Made by a program: the position numbers and the translations under genes | Origin: Gemmatimonadales bacterium | GTDB lineage: Bacteria > Gemmatimonadota > Gemmatimonadetes > Gemmatimonadales > GWC2-71-9 | NCBI GenBank assembly: GCA_025934955.1 | Contig: JAICWE010000007.1 | Span: 1-64,000 of the forward strand | Reading direction: 5' to 3' | DNA: 64,000 nucleotides | The notes under the pieces: generated by a model | The model's database searches: none | What the model was told of the DNA's origin: nothing | The model's input: the letters and a program-made list of their open reading frames with translations, nothing else | Shown: positions 39,739 to 47,249 of the stretch, piece by piece | How the letters are laid out: each line of letters opens with the position of its first letter | Position numbering within the stretch: position 1 is the stretch's first letter

Positions 39739-40911
39739 TTACTTGTGAGTCCGCAGGTACGCGACCAGTGCCTTCGCCTCGTCCGGCTTGAGCATGAGGT
39801 TGGGCATGAGCACGCCCGGCTTCACCGCCTGCGCGTTGCTGATCCAGCGGGCGAGGTTCTCGTCGGTGTTGGGCAGCATGCCGGCGGCGATGTACGTCCG
39901 GCTGCCGACGTTCGCGAGGTTGGGACCGATGCCGGTCGGCTTGGTCGCGTCCAGCGAATGACAGCCGATGCAGCCCTTCATGGTGAAGAGCTTCTCGCCC
40001 TGCGCCACCAGCGGATCCGACGGCGCGGCCGGCGCGGCCGGAGCGGCCTGCACGCTCGCGGCGGCGGTGTCGCCCCTGGCCTTCTGCTGCGGTACGGTGG
40101 CCCCGCTGGTGGAGACCTGCACCGGCGTCGCCGGCGCGGCGCTCGAGACCATCCGCATCGTGGCGGAGCCCGGCGGCGCCGTCGCCTGGAGTCCCTTGAT
40201 GTACTTGTCGAAGTCGGCGGGCGATTCGGAGACGAGGCGATATCCCATGCGGCCGTGCTCGATGCCGCAGAACTCGGCGCACTGGCCGGAGAAGTTGCCC
40301 GTCACCTCGGCCCGGAACCAGAGCACGTTGTTGCGATTGGGGAAGACGTCGCGCTTGCCGGCGAACTGCGGCACCCAGAAGGAGTGCAGCACGTCCTGCG
40401 TCGTCATCCGGAGCGCCACCGGCTGGCCCATCGGCACGTGCATCTCGCCCGCGGTGACCACACCGGCCTTGGGGTAGCGGAACTCCCACCACCACTGGTG
40501 CCCGATCACCTCGATCTCGGTGACGTCGGGACCGACCGGAACCTCGTACGTCTTGAAGATGGCCCGCACCGTCGGCACCGCGATCATGGCGAGGATCAGC
40601 GCCGGGATGATGGTCCAGATGATCTCGACCGTCGTGTTGCCGTGGATCTGCTTCGGCTCCGGGTCGTCCGGCCGCCCCTTGAACCGGAAGACGGCGTAGA
40701 GCAGCGCACCTTCCACCAGCACGAACGCGAGCGCCGCCCACCAGACCGTGGTCAGGAAGACGTGATCCACCATGCGGGCGAAGTCGCCCCGGGGATTGAG
40801 CGTGTTCTGGGTGTAGGCCGGATCGGTGCACGCCGCGAGCGTCGCGGTCAGAAGCGCGCACAGCGGTGCCCAACCGAGATGCCGGCGGAGGGCGCTGTTC
40901 CTTTGGTGCAT
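39739..40911 (-). CDS. ctaC: Cytochrome c oxidase subunit II with fused cytochrome c (caa3)
   Basis: This 390-residue subunit has a lipoprotein-like signal (LTATLAAC, Cys near 27) and two membrane helices. The Cu-A domain has WWWEFRYP, HSFWVPQ and the metal site CAEFCGIEHGRMGY. A Pro/Ala linker is followed by a fused class-I cytochrome c domain with heme site CIGCH and a later methionine ligand near the PGVLMPNL segment. The fusion is what makes this a caa3-type oxidase that accepts electrons directly. The ATG at 40911 was chosen because the signal peptide begins there. It is the first gene of the operon, and a -35/-10 pair lies 59-87 nt upstream. Confidence 0.95.
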   Translation of the reverse strand: MHQRNSALRRHLGWAPLCALLTATLAACTDPAYTQNTLNPRGDFARMVDHVFLTTVWWAALAFVLVEGALLYAVFRFKGRPDDPEPKQIHGNTTVEIIWTIIPALILAMIAVPTVRAIFKTYEVPVGPDVTEIEVIGHQWWWEFRYPKAGVVTAGEMHVPMGQPVALRMTTQDVLHSFWVPQFAGKRDVFPNRNNVLWFRAEVTGNFSGQCAEFCGIEHGRMGYRLVSESPADFDKYIKGLQATAPPGSATMRMVSSAAPATPVQVSTSGATVPQQKARGDTAAASVQAAPAAPAAPSDPLVAQGEKLFTMKGCIGCHSLDATKPTGIGPNLANVGSRTYIAAGMLPNTDENLARWISNAQAVKPGVLMPNLMLKPDEAKALVAYLRTHK

Positions 40912-40969
40912 TACCAATTCATCCTGTGGACGTAGAGGAACGTACCAACCCGAGGTCTTGGCCGCCCCG

Positions 40970-40998
40970 AGTTTAGTTGATCCCGCACGGCAGGTCAA
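40970..40998 (-). promoter_or_regulatory. Sigma-70-type promoter of cta operon
   Basis: Read on the minus strand: TTGACC (40998-40993), a 17-nt spacer, TAAACT (40975-40970). This gives five of six and four of six matches to consensus. Transcription would begin near 40963, about 50 nt before ctaC. The 140-nt intergenic region holds no other gene. Confidence 0.65.
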
Positions 40999-41051
40999 TG
41001 AAATACCTGCTACTGCCGCTTCATCTTCATACAGTGGCCCGTCGCGCCGGC

Positions 41052-41792
41052 TCAGCGGACAACCCGGTCGAACGGCACCGGATTCGGCACATCATACGTG
41101 AAGTGCCACCACTCCTGGTCGTAGTTCTTGAACCCTTCCTCTTCCATGACCTTCACCAGGAGCTGCCGGTACCGCGCGGCGCGGCCGGTCGCGTTGGCGG
41201 TGTGCGCCGCGGCTGAAAAGGTATCGAACGGTGTCCCGAGGTCCAGCTCGAATCCGCTTTCCAGCTCCACCAGCGTCAGGTCCACCGCGACGCCCTGATT
41301 GTGGCGGCTCCGCCGGGCGATGTAGCCGTCGTCCAGGAGGTGGGTCTGCCCGGTCCGCTCGGCCCACGCCACCATCGCGAGCGTCGCGCGCACCGGCCGA
41401 TAGCCGTCGAAGACCTTGAGTCCGAGCCCGCCGGTCCCAAGCCGCGCCTGCACCCGGCCGAGCGCGACGGCCGCCTCACGGCGGAGGAAGGCGCGGTTCG
41501 CCTCGTAGCCGGGCAGCGGCGCGCCGGTGAAGTTGTGACTCCCGGCGTAGCGTGCCTCGACTCGGATCGTGCTGTCCACCGCCCGGACGTCCATCAGCAG
41601 CGAGTCGGCGAGGGCGTTGGAGGCGGTGGGCTGGGGCTGCGCGTTGACCGCGGCGGCCGGCGCGGCAGCGGGGTTCGTGGGCTCGGGCCGCGCTGCAGGG
41701 GCCGAGTGCGCACAGCCGGCGAGTGCCGCGGCCAGCGCCGCGGTTCGCGCCCGGCGAATCCGTCGAAATTCGCTCATGCGCAGAAAATACAC
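41052..41792 (-). CDS. D-Ala-D-Ala dipeptidase, VanX/DdpX family, lipoprotein
   Basis: This 246-residue zinc peptidase cleaves D-alanyl-D-alanine. The zinc-site motifs are complete: SRHNQGVAVDLTL (SxHxxGxAxD) and EWWHF (ExxH). The basic residue that stabilises the transition state lies in FDGYRPVRA. An N-terminal lipobox (ALAGC) and a Pro/Ala linker place it in the envelope, where it may recycle peptidoglycan peptides. No vanH/vanA ligase genes are nearby, so resistance to vancomycin is not suggested. I used the GTG at 41792, which has GAGG four nt upstream; the ATG at 41777 is a close alternative without a ribosome site. Confidence 0.9.
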   Translation of the reverse strand: MYFLRMSEFRRIRRARTAALAAALAGCAHSAPAARPEPTNPAAAPAAAVNAQPQPTASNALADSLLMDVRAVDSTIRVEARYAGSHNFTGAPLPGYEANRAFLRREAAVALGRVQARLGTGGLGLKVFDGYRPVRATLAMVAWAERTGQTHLLDDGYIARRSRHNQGVAVDLTLVELESGFELDLGTPFDTFSAAAHTANATGRAARYRQLLVKVMEEEGFKNYDQEWWHFTYDVPNPVPFDRVVR

Positions 41793-41923
41793 GCTCCCTC
41801 AAGCCCTCCCCGCATATGGCCGAAGCCGTTTCCGCGTGGTATCTTCCGATCCCTCTCACGGTGTTCGACGCCCAGGGATGCCAACGGCCCCCTGGGTTGA
41901 CCTTTTATGCGCCCGGCGTGCCC

Positions 41924-42403
41924 ATGATCCGTGAAATGCGCGAGAAGCTGAGCCGCGAGATCGACCAGCTCAGCCACGAGCTCAACGTGATGTTGCCCCA
42001 GGCGATCGCCCAGGCGGTCGAGCTGGGCGATTTGCGGGAGAACTCGGAGTACAAGGCGGCCCTCGAGCGGCAGCAGTTCGTCCAGGCTCGACTCGGCCAG
42101 CTGCACCAGCGACTCAACCAGTTGAGCCAGCTGGCCAACACCGAGGCGCCCACCGACCGGGTCGGCCTCGGCTCGCGGGTGACGGTGTTCGACCTCGAGA
42201 CCGAGGAGTACGACACCTACATGGTCGTACTCGCCGAGATGATGGACATCGACGCCGGACACATCTCGCTCGCCTCGCCCCTTGGGCGCGCGCTGTCCGG
42301 CGGGCGGGTGGGCGACGAGATCTCGCTCCGGCTTCCCACCATGACCCGGCGGATCCGGATCACCGAGCTGGTAACGGTGCACCAGGCCGGCGCGGAGGCG
42401 TAA
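41924..42403 (+). CDS. greA: Transcription elongation factor GreA/GreB
   Basis: This 159-residue protein has the N-terminal coiled-coil hairpin with the catalytic tip LGDLRENSEYKAALE (Asp36, Glu39), which supports RNA cleavage by stalled RNA polymerase. It has a C-terminal FKBP-like domain with SRVTVFDLETEEYDTYMVV and ISLASPLGRALSGGRVGDEISLRLP. It rescues backtracked polymerase. The start at ATG 41924 is preferred; a GTG at 41918 is also in frame. It is divergent from the VanX-like gene, and a GroES-like gene begins eight nt after its stop. The C-terminal signature is PLGRALSGGRVGDE rather than GreA's usual PxGxALLGKxxGD. Confidence 0.9.
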   Translation: MIREMREKLSREIDQLSHELNVMLPQAIAQAVELGDLRENSEYKAALERQQFVQARLGQLHQRLNQLSQLANTEAPTDRVGLGSRVTVFDLETEEYDTYMVVLAEMMDIDAGHISLASPLGRALSGGRVGDEISLRLPTMTRRIRITELVTVHQAGAEA

Positions 42404-42410
42404 GCGCAGC

Positions 42411-42770
42411 GTGGGGTTCCCCAAGAAGCTGGTCGTCGTCGGCGATCGAGTGCTGATCGCGCCGGAGGAGGGGGAGGACCGGACCCGCGTCGGCCTCTAT
42501 CTCCCCGCGACCGCGCTCGACGCCCAGCAGGTGCAGAGCGGCCTGATCGTGGCGGTTGGTCCGGGCGACTGGGTCGCCTCCGACACCGCGCCGGACGACG
42601 AGCCGTGGAAGGCGTCCGAGCGGCGCAAGAGCACCATGCAGGCCCGCGTCGGCGATCACGCGATCTTCTTCCGCAAGGCGGCGGTCGAGATCACCTTCGA
42701 GGACAAGCGCTACCTCGTCGTATCCCAGGCCGCCATCCTCGTTCTCGTGCGCGAGGACCTGCCGATTTGA
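42411..42770 (+). CDS. GroES-like co-chaperonin domain protein
   Basis: This 119-residue protein has the GroES/Cpn10 fold pattern: VVVGDRVLIAPEEGEDRTRVGLYLPATA, IVAVGPGDWV, and VGDHAIFFRKAAVEITFEDKRYLVVSQAAILVLV. The first segment matches the PLxDRVLV region of GroES, and the part after VKVGDxVxF matches its second half. It is about 20 residues longer than GroES, and no groEL is adjacent, so it is probably a paralogue. It may be a diverged co-chaperonin that does not serve GroEL. The GTG start lies eight nt after greA, with GGAGG overlapping the greA end, so the two share an mRNA. Confidence 0.78.
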   Translation: MGFPKKLVVVGDRVLIAPEEGEDRTRVGLYLPATALDAQQVQSGLIVAVGPGDWVASDTAPDDEPWKASERRKSTMQARVGDHAIFFRKAAVEITFEDKRYLVVSQAAILVLVREDLPI

Positions 42771-42778
42771 GCTGACGC

Positions 42779-43294
42779 GTGTGCTACTTCCTCCATCTCG
42801 CCACGCCGCTCACACTGAGCGAAGTGCGCTCGATGCTCCCCCGCGGGCTCACCGCCGATTCGCTCCCGACCCCCGACCAGCTGAAGCTTCGCCGCCTGCT
42901 TCCCGACGCGGTGACCGGCCTGCGGATCTTCCACGGCGCCTGCTCCTGCGATCTCTTCCTGAGCCGCGACGCCGACCGGAGCGACGAGCGCCACCTCCGC
43001 CGCCGCTACTTCGACGCCGGCGTGAGCCGCGACCGCGTGATCCGGCTGCTGGACCGCCATCGCCGCGCGCTCGAGCTGCGGCCGGAGCCCGCGGGGCACT
43101 GGCCCCGCGCGCTCGCTGCGTTCGTCGCCGAGCACGCGCGAAACGCCGGCTCCTCGCTCTACCTCAGGCAGTTCTCGATCGACGGCGAGCTGGGGCCGAT
43201 CGAGTCGGCGCCGGTGACGGTCACAGTCGACCAGGTCCGCGCCGACCCCGAGAGCTGGCTCCCCGAGAACCGCCCGACCATCGTCGAACGGTGA
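42779..43294 (+). CDS. Hypothetical protein (171 aa), Cys-containing
   Basis: I do not recognise this protein. It starts MCYFLHLATPL and contains HGACSCDLFLSR, a CxC spot that could bind metal or take part in redox chemistry. It continues with the helical stretches DERHLRRRYFDAG and RVIRLLDRHRRALEL and the beta-rich SLYLRQFSIDGELGPIES. It has no signal peptide or membrane helix. The GTG start follows the GroES-like gene by eight nt, and its stop overlaps the lipase start by four nt, so it lies in one operon from greA through DUF983. Lack of motifs gives no firm function. Confidence 0.65.
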   Translation: MCYFLHLATPLTLSEVRSMLPRGLTADSLPTPDQLKLRRLLPDAVTGLRIFHGACSCDLFLSRDADRSDERHLRRRYFDAGVSRDRVIRLLDRHRRALELRPEPAGHWPRALAAFVAEHARNAGSSLYLRQFSIDGELGPIESAPVTVTVDQVRADPESWLPENRPTIVER

Positions 43295-44118
43295 CGACTC
43301 AGCATCGCACCGAGCACTACCGCGGCAGCGGCGGGCTCAAGCTGTTCGTCCAGTCGTGGCATCCGGCCATGGCGAAAGGCGCGCTGGTCAACCTGCATGG
43401 GCTCGGCGATCACGGCGGCCTCCATCCAGGAGTCGCCTCACACTTCTCCGCCGCCGGATGGATCGTGTACGCCCCGGACCTCCGCGGCCACGGCCGCTCC
43501 CCCGGACAGCGGGGGTACCTCCGCCGCTGGTCCGAGTACCGGGGTGACCTCGGCGCCCTGCTCCGGCTGGTCGCCGGGCGGCATGGGACGCCGTTCGTGC
43601 TCTGTCACAGTCTCGGCGGGCTGGTCACGCTCGACTTTGCGCTGCACCATCCAGCCGAGCTCCAGGGCGCCATCGCCGCCGCGCCGCCGCTCGGCGAGCT
43701 GGGTGTGCCGCGCATCCTGATGGCGCTCGGCCGGGCGACGTCGCGCGTCGCCCCACGCTTCTCGCTTCGGGTCGGGATGGATCTCTCGGGCCTCTCGCGC
43801 GATCCATCGGTGATCGCGGCCGTCCTCGCCGACCCGCTGTTCCACCGCCGCGGCACCGCCCGGCTCTCGACCGAGGTGACGGCCGCCATCGCGAGGGTCC
43901 AGGCGCTGGCCCCAACGTTGGCGGTGCCTACGCTCCTCCTCCACGGCACCGCCGACCGCATGGTTTCCCCCGACGGGACCCGCCGCTTTGCCGGCCGCGC
44001 GCCCGCCGACCTGGCGACGCTCCGCGAGTACGCCGGCGCTTATCACGCGCTCTTTGCCGATTGGGATCAGGAAACCGTGCTCCGCGATGTCGAAGCGTGG
44101 ATGGTGGCGCGATGCTGA
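43291..44118 (+). CDS. Alpha/beta hydrolase, monoacylglycerol-lipase type
   Basis: This 275-residue cytoplasmic serine hydrolase is close to monoglyceride lipase (PldB/YhfN-like). It has the oxyanion loop VNLHGLGDHGG at about 33-43, APDLRGHGRSPGQRG, and the nucleophile elbow CHSLGG with Ser107. The acid lies in HGTADRMVSP and the catalytic His in AYHALFADWD. The GHGxSxGxRG element is typical of MAG lipases. It would cleave monoacylglycerols or lysolipids. The GTG start overlaps the preceding stop (GTGA), and its stop overlaps the DUF983 start by seven nt. Confidence 0.9.
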   Translation: MTTQHRTEHYRGSGGLKLFVQSWHPAMAKGALVNLHGLGDHGGLHPGVASHFSAAGWIVYAPDLRGHGRSPGQRGYLRRWSEYRGDLGALLRLVAGRHGTPFVLCHSLGGLVTLDFALHHPAELQGAIAAAPPLGELGVPRILMALGRATSRVAPRFSLRVGMDLSGLSRDPSVIAAVLADPLFHRRGTARLSTEVTAAIARVQALAPTLAVPTLLLHGTADRMVSPDGTRRFAGRAPADLATLREYAGAYHALFADWDQETVLRDVEAWMVARC

Positions 44119-44552
44119 AGCGAGCCTGTCGCCTGTACTGGCGAGCCGCGCGGCTCCGCTGCCCCAACTGCGGTGGTCGGCCGGTCTTCCTGACCTGGAC
44201 CCACATGAGCCCCAACTGCCCGGTCTGCGGACTTCGCTTCGAGCGGGGCGAGCGGGGCTATTGGGTCGGCGCCTACTTCTTCAACCTCATGACCATGGAG
44301 ACGGTCTTCACCGTCTGGTTCCTGGTCTTCCTCGTCGCGACCTGGCCCAACCCGCCGTGGGACACGCTTCAACGGGAGATCACGGTGCTGATGCTGTTGG
44401 TCCCGATCGCATTCTTTCCCTTCTCCAAGACCTTCTTTCTCGCCTTCGATCTGCTGGTGCGGCCGGCGACCGAGGAAGACTTTTCCGCGCCGCAGGAGGC
44501 GTCCCCGCTCAAGCGCCAGGAGGACAAGCCGCCTCGTGCCGCGGGTGATTGA
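44112..44552 (+). CDS. DUF983 protein, zinc-ribbon with two membrane helices
   Basis: This 146-residue protein begins with a four-Cys zinc ribbon (RCPNCGGRPVFLT and SPNCPVCGLRFERGERGYWVGAYF) followed by two membrane helices (ETVFTVWFLVFLVATW and VLMLLVPIAFFPFSKTFFLAFDLL). This is the DUF983 family, often found in operons with terminal oxidases or heme genes, though no oxidase gene touches it here. The role is not known. The ATG at 44112 lies within the last codons of the lipase gene. Its stop overlaps the -35 box of the next promoter (TTGACA at 44549). Confidence 0.88.
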   Translation: MLKRACRLYWRAARLRCPNCGGRPVFLTWTHMSPNCPVCGLRFERGERGYWVGAYFFNLMTMETVFTVWFLVFLVATWPNPPWDTLQREITVLMLLVPIAFFPFSKTFFLAFDLLVRPATEEDFSAPQEASPLKRQEDKPPRAAGD

Positions 44553-44577
44553 CAGCGCGATCGCCAGCCGATAGAAT
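44549..44577 (+). promoter_or_regulatory. Near-consensus sigma-70 promoter of zinc-ribbon/radical SAM operon
   Basis: TTGACA (44549-44554), a 17-nt spacer, TAGAAT (44572-44577): a perfect -35, a five-of-six -10 and optimal spacing. Transcription would start near 44584, giving a 32-nt leader with GAGG five nt before the ATG at 44616. It is the strongest promoter match seen in this window. Confidence 0.8.
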
Positions 44578-44615
44578 GGGAGCGGCCCGAAGAAATACCG
44601 AATGTCGAGGTGCCA

Positions 44616-44762
44616 ATGCCGCCGCTCGCAACCCCCGCTCCCCGCCTCACCGAATCCGTCAGCGTAGCGCAGCTCAGAGTCTGCCCCGAATGCGCCGGCC
44701 CGCTCGCCCGCAACTGCGGCTGCGTCACCTGCCTGGCTTGCGGCTGGGGACGCTGCGGGTGA
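44616..44762 (+). CDS. 48-residue zinc-ribbon peptide coupled to radical SAM gene
   Basis: This very small protein has seven cysteines in its last 26 residues: Cys23 and Cys26 (CPEC), Cys34 and Cys36 (CGC), Cys39 and Cys42 (CLAC), and Cys47 in the end WGRCG. The layout CxxC-x(7)-CxC-xx-CxxC-x4-C resembles the C-terminal zinc-ribbon tail of class II ribonucleotide reductases, here as a free protein. GAGG lies five nt before the ATG. Its stop overlaps the GTG of the radical SAM gene (GTGA), so the two are made together from a near-consensus promoter. It may be an electron or metal-carrying partner of the radical enzyme. It is too short to be called by most gene finders. Confidence 0.75.
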   Translation: MPPLATPAPRLTESVSVAQLRVCPECAGPLARNCGCVTCLACGWGRCG

Positions 44763-45742
44763 CCTCGCTCCCGGTGCTCGAGCAGGAGCAGCTCTCGCTC
44801 GCTGTCGAGTCAGGCTGGCGAACGCTCGATGCCCGGGCGCGCGGCACCCGCTTCCTCGAGCTGCCGGTGGCCTCGGCGCTCAATTCTCCGTCGGCCACCG
44901 GCATGAGCTTCTGGTCGCTCAATCCCTACATCGGGTGCGAGTTCGGCTGCACCTACTGCTATGCGCGCGACACCCACCGCTACGCCGTCGAGCGCGCCCT
45001 TGATGGCCACCGGCTGGGCGCCGCGGACGCTGCGGATTTCCGGTCGTTGGAAAACTGGGACGCGTTCGAGCGCCGCATCCTGGTGAAGAGCGGGCTGGAG
45101 CAGGCGCTGGTCCGCACCCTTGATCCCGCGCGGCTCAACGGCGCCATGCTGCTCATCGGCACCAGCACCGATCCCTATCAGCCGGCCGAGCGGCGCTTCG
45201 GCCGGACCCGCGCGGTGCTGGAGCGGCTGCTCGGCTGGCGCGGACTCCGCATCGGCATCACCACCAAGTCTCCGTTGATCCTGCGAGACCTTGCCCTGCT
45301 CCGGCAGCTCGCCGAGCGGCACGAGATCTCGGTGAGTGTGTCGCTCGCCACGCTGGATGCGCGCATCGCCCGCCGGCTGGAGCTCCGCTCGCCGGTGCCG
45401 TCGGCTCGCATCCGCGCGCTCGCGCGGCTCCGCGCGGCCGGCATCGATGCCGGCCTGATGATCGCGCCGGTCGTACCCGCCATCACCGACAGTCGCCAGG
45501 CGCTCGACGCACTCATCGGCGCGGCAAGGCAAGCCGGCGCCCGCTGGGTGGTCGGGTCGGCGCTCCGGCTCGGCCCCGCGGCGCGGCGCCGCTTCCTCCC
45601 CTACCTCGAGCGCGAATTCCCCGAGCTGGCCGCGCGTTACCATCGCGCGTACTCCCGGCGGAACAGCGCCGGCCGCGCGTACATTGACGCGCTGCACCGC
45701 CGTCTCCACGCGGTGAAGCGGCGGCACGGCTTCGAGAGCTAG
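44759..45742 (+). CDS. Radical SAM protein, SplB-like (COG1533)
   Basis: This 327-residue radical SAM enzyme has its 4Fe-4S cluster bound by Cys60, Cys64 and Cys67 in NPYIGCEFGCTYCYAR. It is followed by a TIM-barrel-like order with IGTSTDPYQPAERR, GITTKSPLILRDL and SVSLATLDARIARRLE. These segments fit the COG1533 group (spore photoproduct lyase relatives), but the extra Cys of true spore photoproduct lyase is not visible. The substrate is unknown. The GTG at 44759 was chosen because it overlaps the stop of the zinc-ribbon peptide; the frame further upstream overlaps that peptide and has an Arg-rich composition. Its stop overlaps that of the convergent 49-residue gene. Confidence 0.88.
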   Translation: MTSLPVLEQEQLSLAVESGWRTLDARARGTRFLELPVASALNSPSATGMSFWSLNPYIGCEFGCTYCYARDTHRYAVERALDGHRLGAADAADFRSLENWDAFERRILVKSGLEQALVRTLDPARLNGAMLLIGTSTDPYQPAERRFGRTRAVLERLLGWRGLRIGITTKSPLILRDLALLRQLAERHEISVSVSLATLDARIARRLELRSPVPSARIRALARLRAAGIDAGLMIAPVVPAITDSRQALDALIGAARQAGARWVVGSALRLGPAARRRFLPYLEREFPELAARYHRAYSRRNSAGRAYIDALHRRLHAVKRRHGFES

Positions 45743-45888
45743 TGCCGCTTGAAGAACTGCACCGCGCGCTCGTGCTTCTCCGCCGCCGCCCGCGTCTTGA
45801 AGGTGCCGAGATTGCGCCGCTTGCCGGTCTTCGGATTCTTCTTCTTCGAGTAGAGCCGGTACTCGCCGTTAGGCAGTTTCCGAATCAT
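45739..45888 (-). CDS. 49-residue strongly basic protein
   Basis: This tiny protein begins MIRKLPNGEYRLYSKKKNP and ends EKHERAVQFFKRH. The pattern YRLYSKKKNxKTGKxRNLGTF followed by a helix AAAEKHERAVQFFK resembles small proteins of actinobacteria and phages that are thought to bind nucleic acid (a three-stranded sheet plus helix like AP2/integrase N-terminal domains). No function is known to me. The ATG overlaps the stop of the upstream membrane-protein gene (ATGA), so it is translationally coupled. It is too short for standard length cut-offs. Its stop overlaps that of the radical SAM gene by three nt on the opposite strand. Confidence 0.75.
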   Translation of the reverse strand: MIRKLPNGEYRLYSKKKNPKTGKRRNLGTFKTRAAAEKHERAVQFFKRH

Positions 45889-46229
45889 GATTGCGTGCCT
45901 CCAGTGTCACGCTGACGATCGCGGCGGCGCGTCGTACGCGCGATCAGCCGCTCGATCCCGGTCCCGATCCAGAAGACCAGCCCCGCATTGATCAGAAATC
46001 CCACACCGATGCAGACCCACGCCGCCCACCCGCCGTTCGAGCCGACCACCTGACCCAGCAGGAGACTCCACGGCAGCGTCAGCACGATCAGATAGACGCC
46101 GAGCAGCTCGGAGTTCCGCGGCGCGTAGCGGAAGCGGTAGCCGACGTACGCGACCGCGACCAGCATCAGGAACGAATAGGCGAGCGCGAGCACCGCGCCC
46201 AGACGCGAACGGCGCCACCTCAGCTCCAC
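45885..46229 (-). CDS. Small membrane protein (114 aa)
   Basis: This 114-residue protein has three predicted membrane helices (AVLALAYSFLMLVAVAYVGYRF, ELLGVYLIVLTLPWSLLLGQVV and WVCIGVGFLINAGLVFWIG) and a basic C-terminus (RTTRRRDRQRD). No family is recognised; SdpI-like or DUF-type small membrane proteins have similar layouts. The GTG start lies within the end of the quinone oxidoreductase gene (10-nt overlap). Its stop overlaps the 49-residue protein's start. The three genes therefore form one coupled unit from 47203 to 45739 on the minus strand. Confidence 0.75.
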   Translation of the reverse strand: MELRWRRSRLGAVLALAYSFLMLVAVAYVGYRFRYAPRNSELLGVYLIVLTLPWSLLLGQVVGSNGGWAAWVCIGVGFLINAGLVFWIGTGIERLIARTTRRRDRQRDTGGTQS

Positions 46230-47203
46230 ACCAGCACCACCTTCCCGAACGTCTCGCTTGCTTCCATGGCACGGTGCGCGGCGGCGAGTTCGGTCATCGG
46301 CAGCACCAGCCCGACGACGGGACGCAGTGCGGCGGGCTCCTCCTCGCGTGCGATGAACAGCGGCAGCATCCGCTCGGCGAACTCCTGTGCCAGCAGGGCG
46401 CGCTCCGGCAGGGAGCGGGTGCGCATCACCGTTCCGACGATGGTGAGCCGCTTCCGCAGCACCACGTCCAGATCGGCGTCCGCCCGGCTGCCGGTGAGGA
46501 AGCCAAGCATCACCAGCCGGCCATGCGGGCCGAGCACGGCGAGATTGACGGCGAACGCGCCGCCGCCCAGCACGTCGAGGATGAGGTCCACCGGCTCGCG
46601 AACGGCGTCGCGGAATCCGGCCGACGAGGTGTCGATGCCGAGATCGAGCCCGTACTCCCGTGCACGCGCCAGCTTGGCCGCGCTTCGCGAGGTGCCGAGC
46701 ACCGTGGCGCCGAGCCGATGGGCGATTTGCGCCGCCGCTGTGCCTACGCCGCTCGCGACGGCGTGGATCAGGACCCGCTCGCCGGCGCGAAGCTGGCCCC
46801 GGGTGAGGAGCGCGTCGTACCCGGTGAGGAATGCTTCCGGAATGGCGGCGGCGTCGGTCAGTGTGAGCCCGTGCGGCACCGGCATCGCTTCGTCCTCGTG
46901 CACCACCACTCGCTCCGCCTGTCCACCGCCACCGACCAGCCCCATCACCTGATCACCCACGCCCCAACGCGCCACGTCGGCGCCGAGGGCTTCGACCTCG
47001 CCGGCATACTCGAGACCGGGAATATCCTGCGGCCAGCCGGGCGGCGCGGCGTAGCGGCCCCGGCGCTGCAGCAGGTCGGCGCGGTTGAGCGCGGAGGCGC
47101 GGACCCGCACCCGCACCTGGCGCGGCCCGGGCTCGGGATCGGGCCGGTGCTCGATCCGGATGACGTCGACGTCTCCAGCGGCGGTGTAGACGGCTGCGCG
47201 CAT
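46220..47203 (-). CDS. Zinc-free NAD(P)H quinone oxidoreductase (MDR family)
   Basis: This 327-residue medium-chain dehydrogenase is of the quinone oxidoreductase/PIG3 type. N-terminal GroES-like domain: NRADLLQRRGRYAAPPGWPQDIPGLEYAGEVEALG, with the NRxDLxxRxGxY element of PIG3. The nucleotide site is VASGVGTAAAQIAHRLGATVLGTSRS. Catalytic zinc-binding cysteines are absent. It reduces quinones with NADPH, mostly by one-electron transfer in PIG3-type enzymes. GGAGG lies four nt before the ATG. It is divergent from the sugar dehydrogenase gene and leads the coupled run with the membrane protein and the basic peptide. Confidence 0.92.
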   Translation of the reverse strand: MRAAVYTAAGDVDVIRIEHRPDPEPGPRQVRVRVRASALNRADLLQRRGRYAAPPGWPQDIPGLEYAGEVEALGADVARWGVGDQVMGLVGGGGQAERVVVHEDEAMPVPHGLTLTDAAAIPEAFLTGYDALLTRGQLRAGERVLIHAVASGVGTAAAQIAHRLGATVLGTSRSAAKLARAREYGLDLGIDTSSAGFRDAVREPVDLILDVLGGGAFAVNLAVLGPHGRLVMLGFLTGSRADADLDVVLRKRLTIVGTVMRTRSLPERALLAQEFAERMLPLFIAREEEPAALRPVVGLVLPMTELAAAHRAMEASETFGKVVLVWS

Positions 47204-47249
47204 CGCGCCTCCGATGTAAGCTGGGCATACGGCGATCAGGAGAAGGAAG

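Noticed and set aside
37862-40873. A 1000-codon frame on the minus strand overlapping the cta operon
   Set aside because: It is the shifted frame of ctaC, ctaD and ctaE on the same strand; its residues are Arg/Gly/Asp-rich, while the true frames carry all oxidase motifs.
41052-41792. VanX-like dipeptidase as a sign of vancomycin resistance
   Set aside because: No vanH or vanA-type ligase gene or two-component VanRS pair lies nearby; diderm bacteria often use VanX/DdpX for peptide recycling.
41876-41902. GTCAACCC and GCATCC on the minus strand upstream of the VanX-like gene, a possible third copy of the ECF motif
   Set aside because: The gap between the blocks is two nt shorter than in the two exact copies and the GCG before GCATCC is absent, so the spacing would not suit the same sigma factor.
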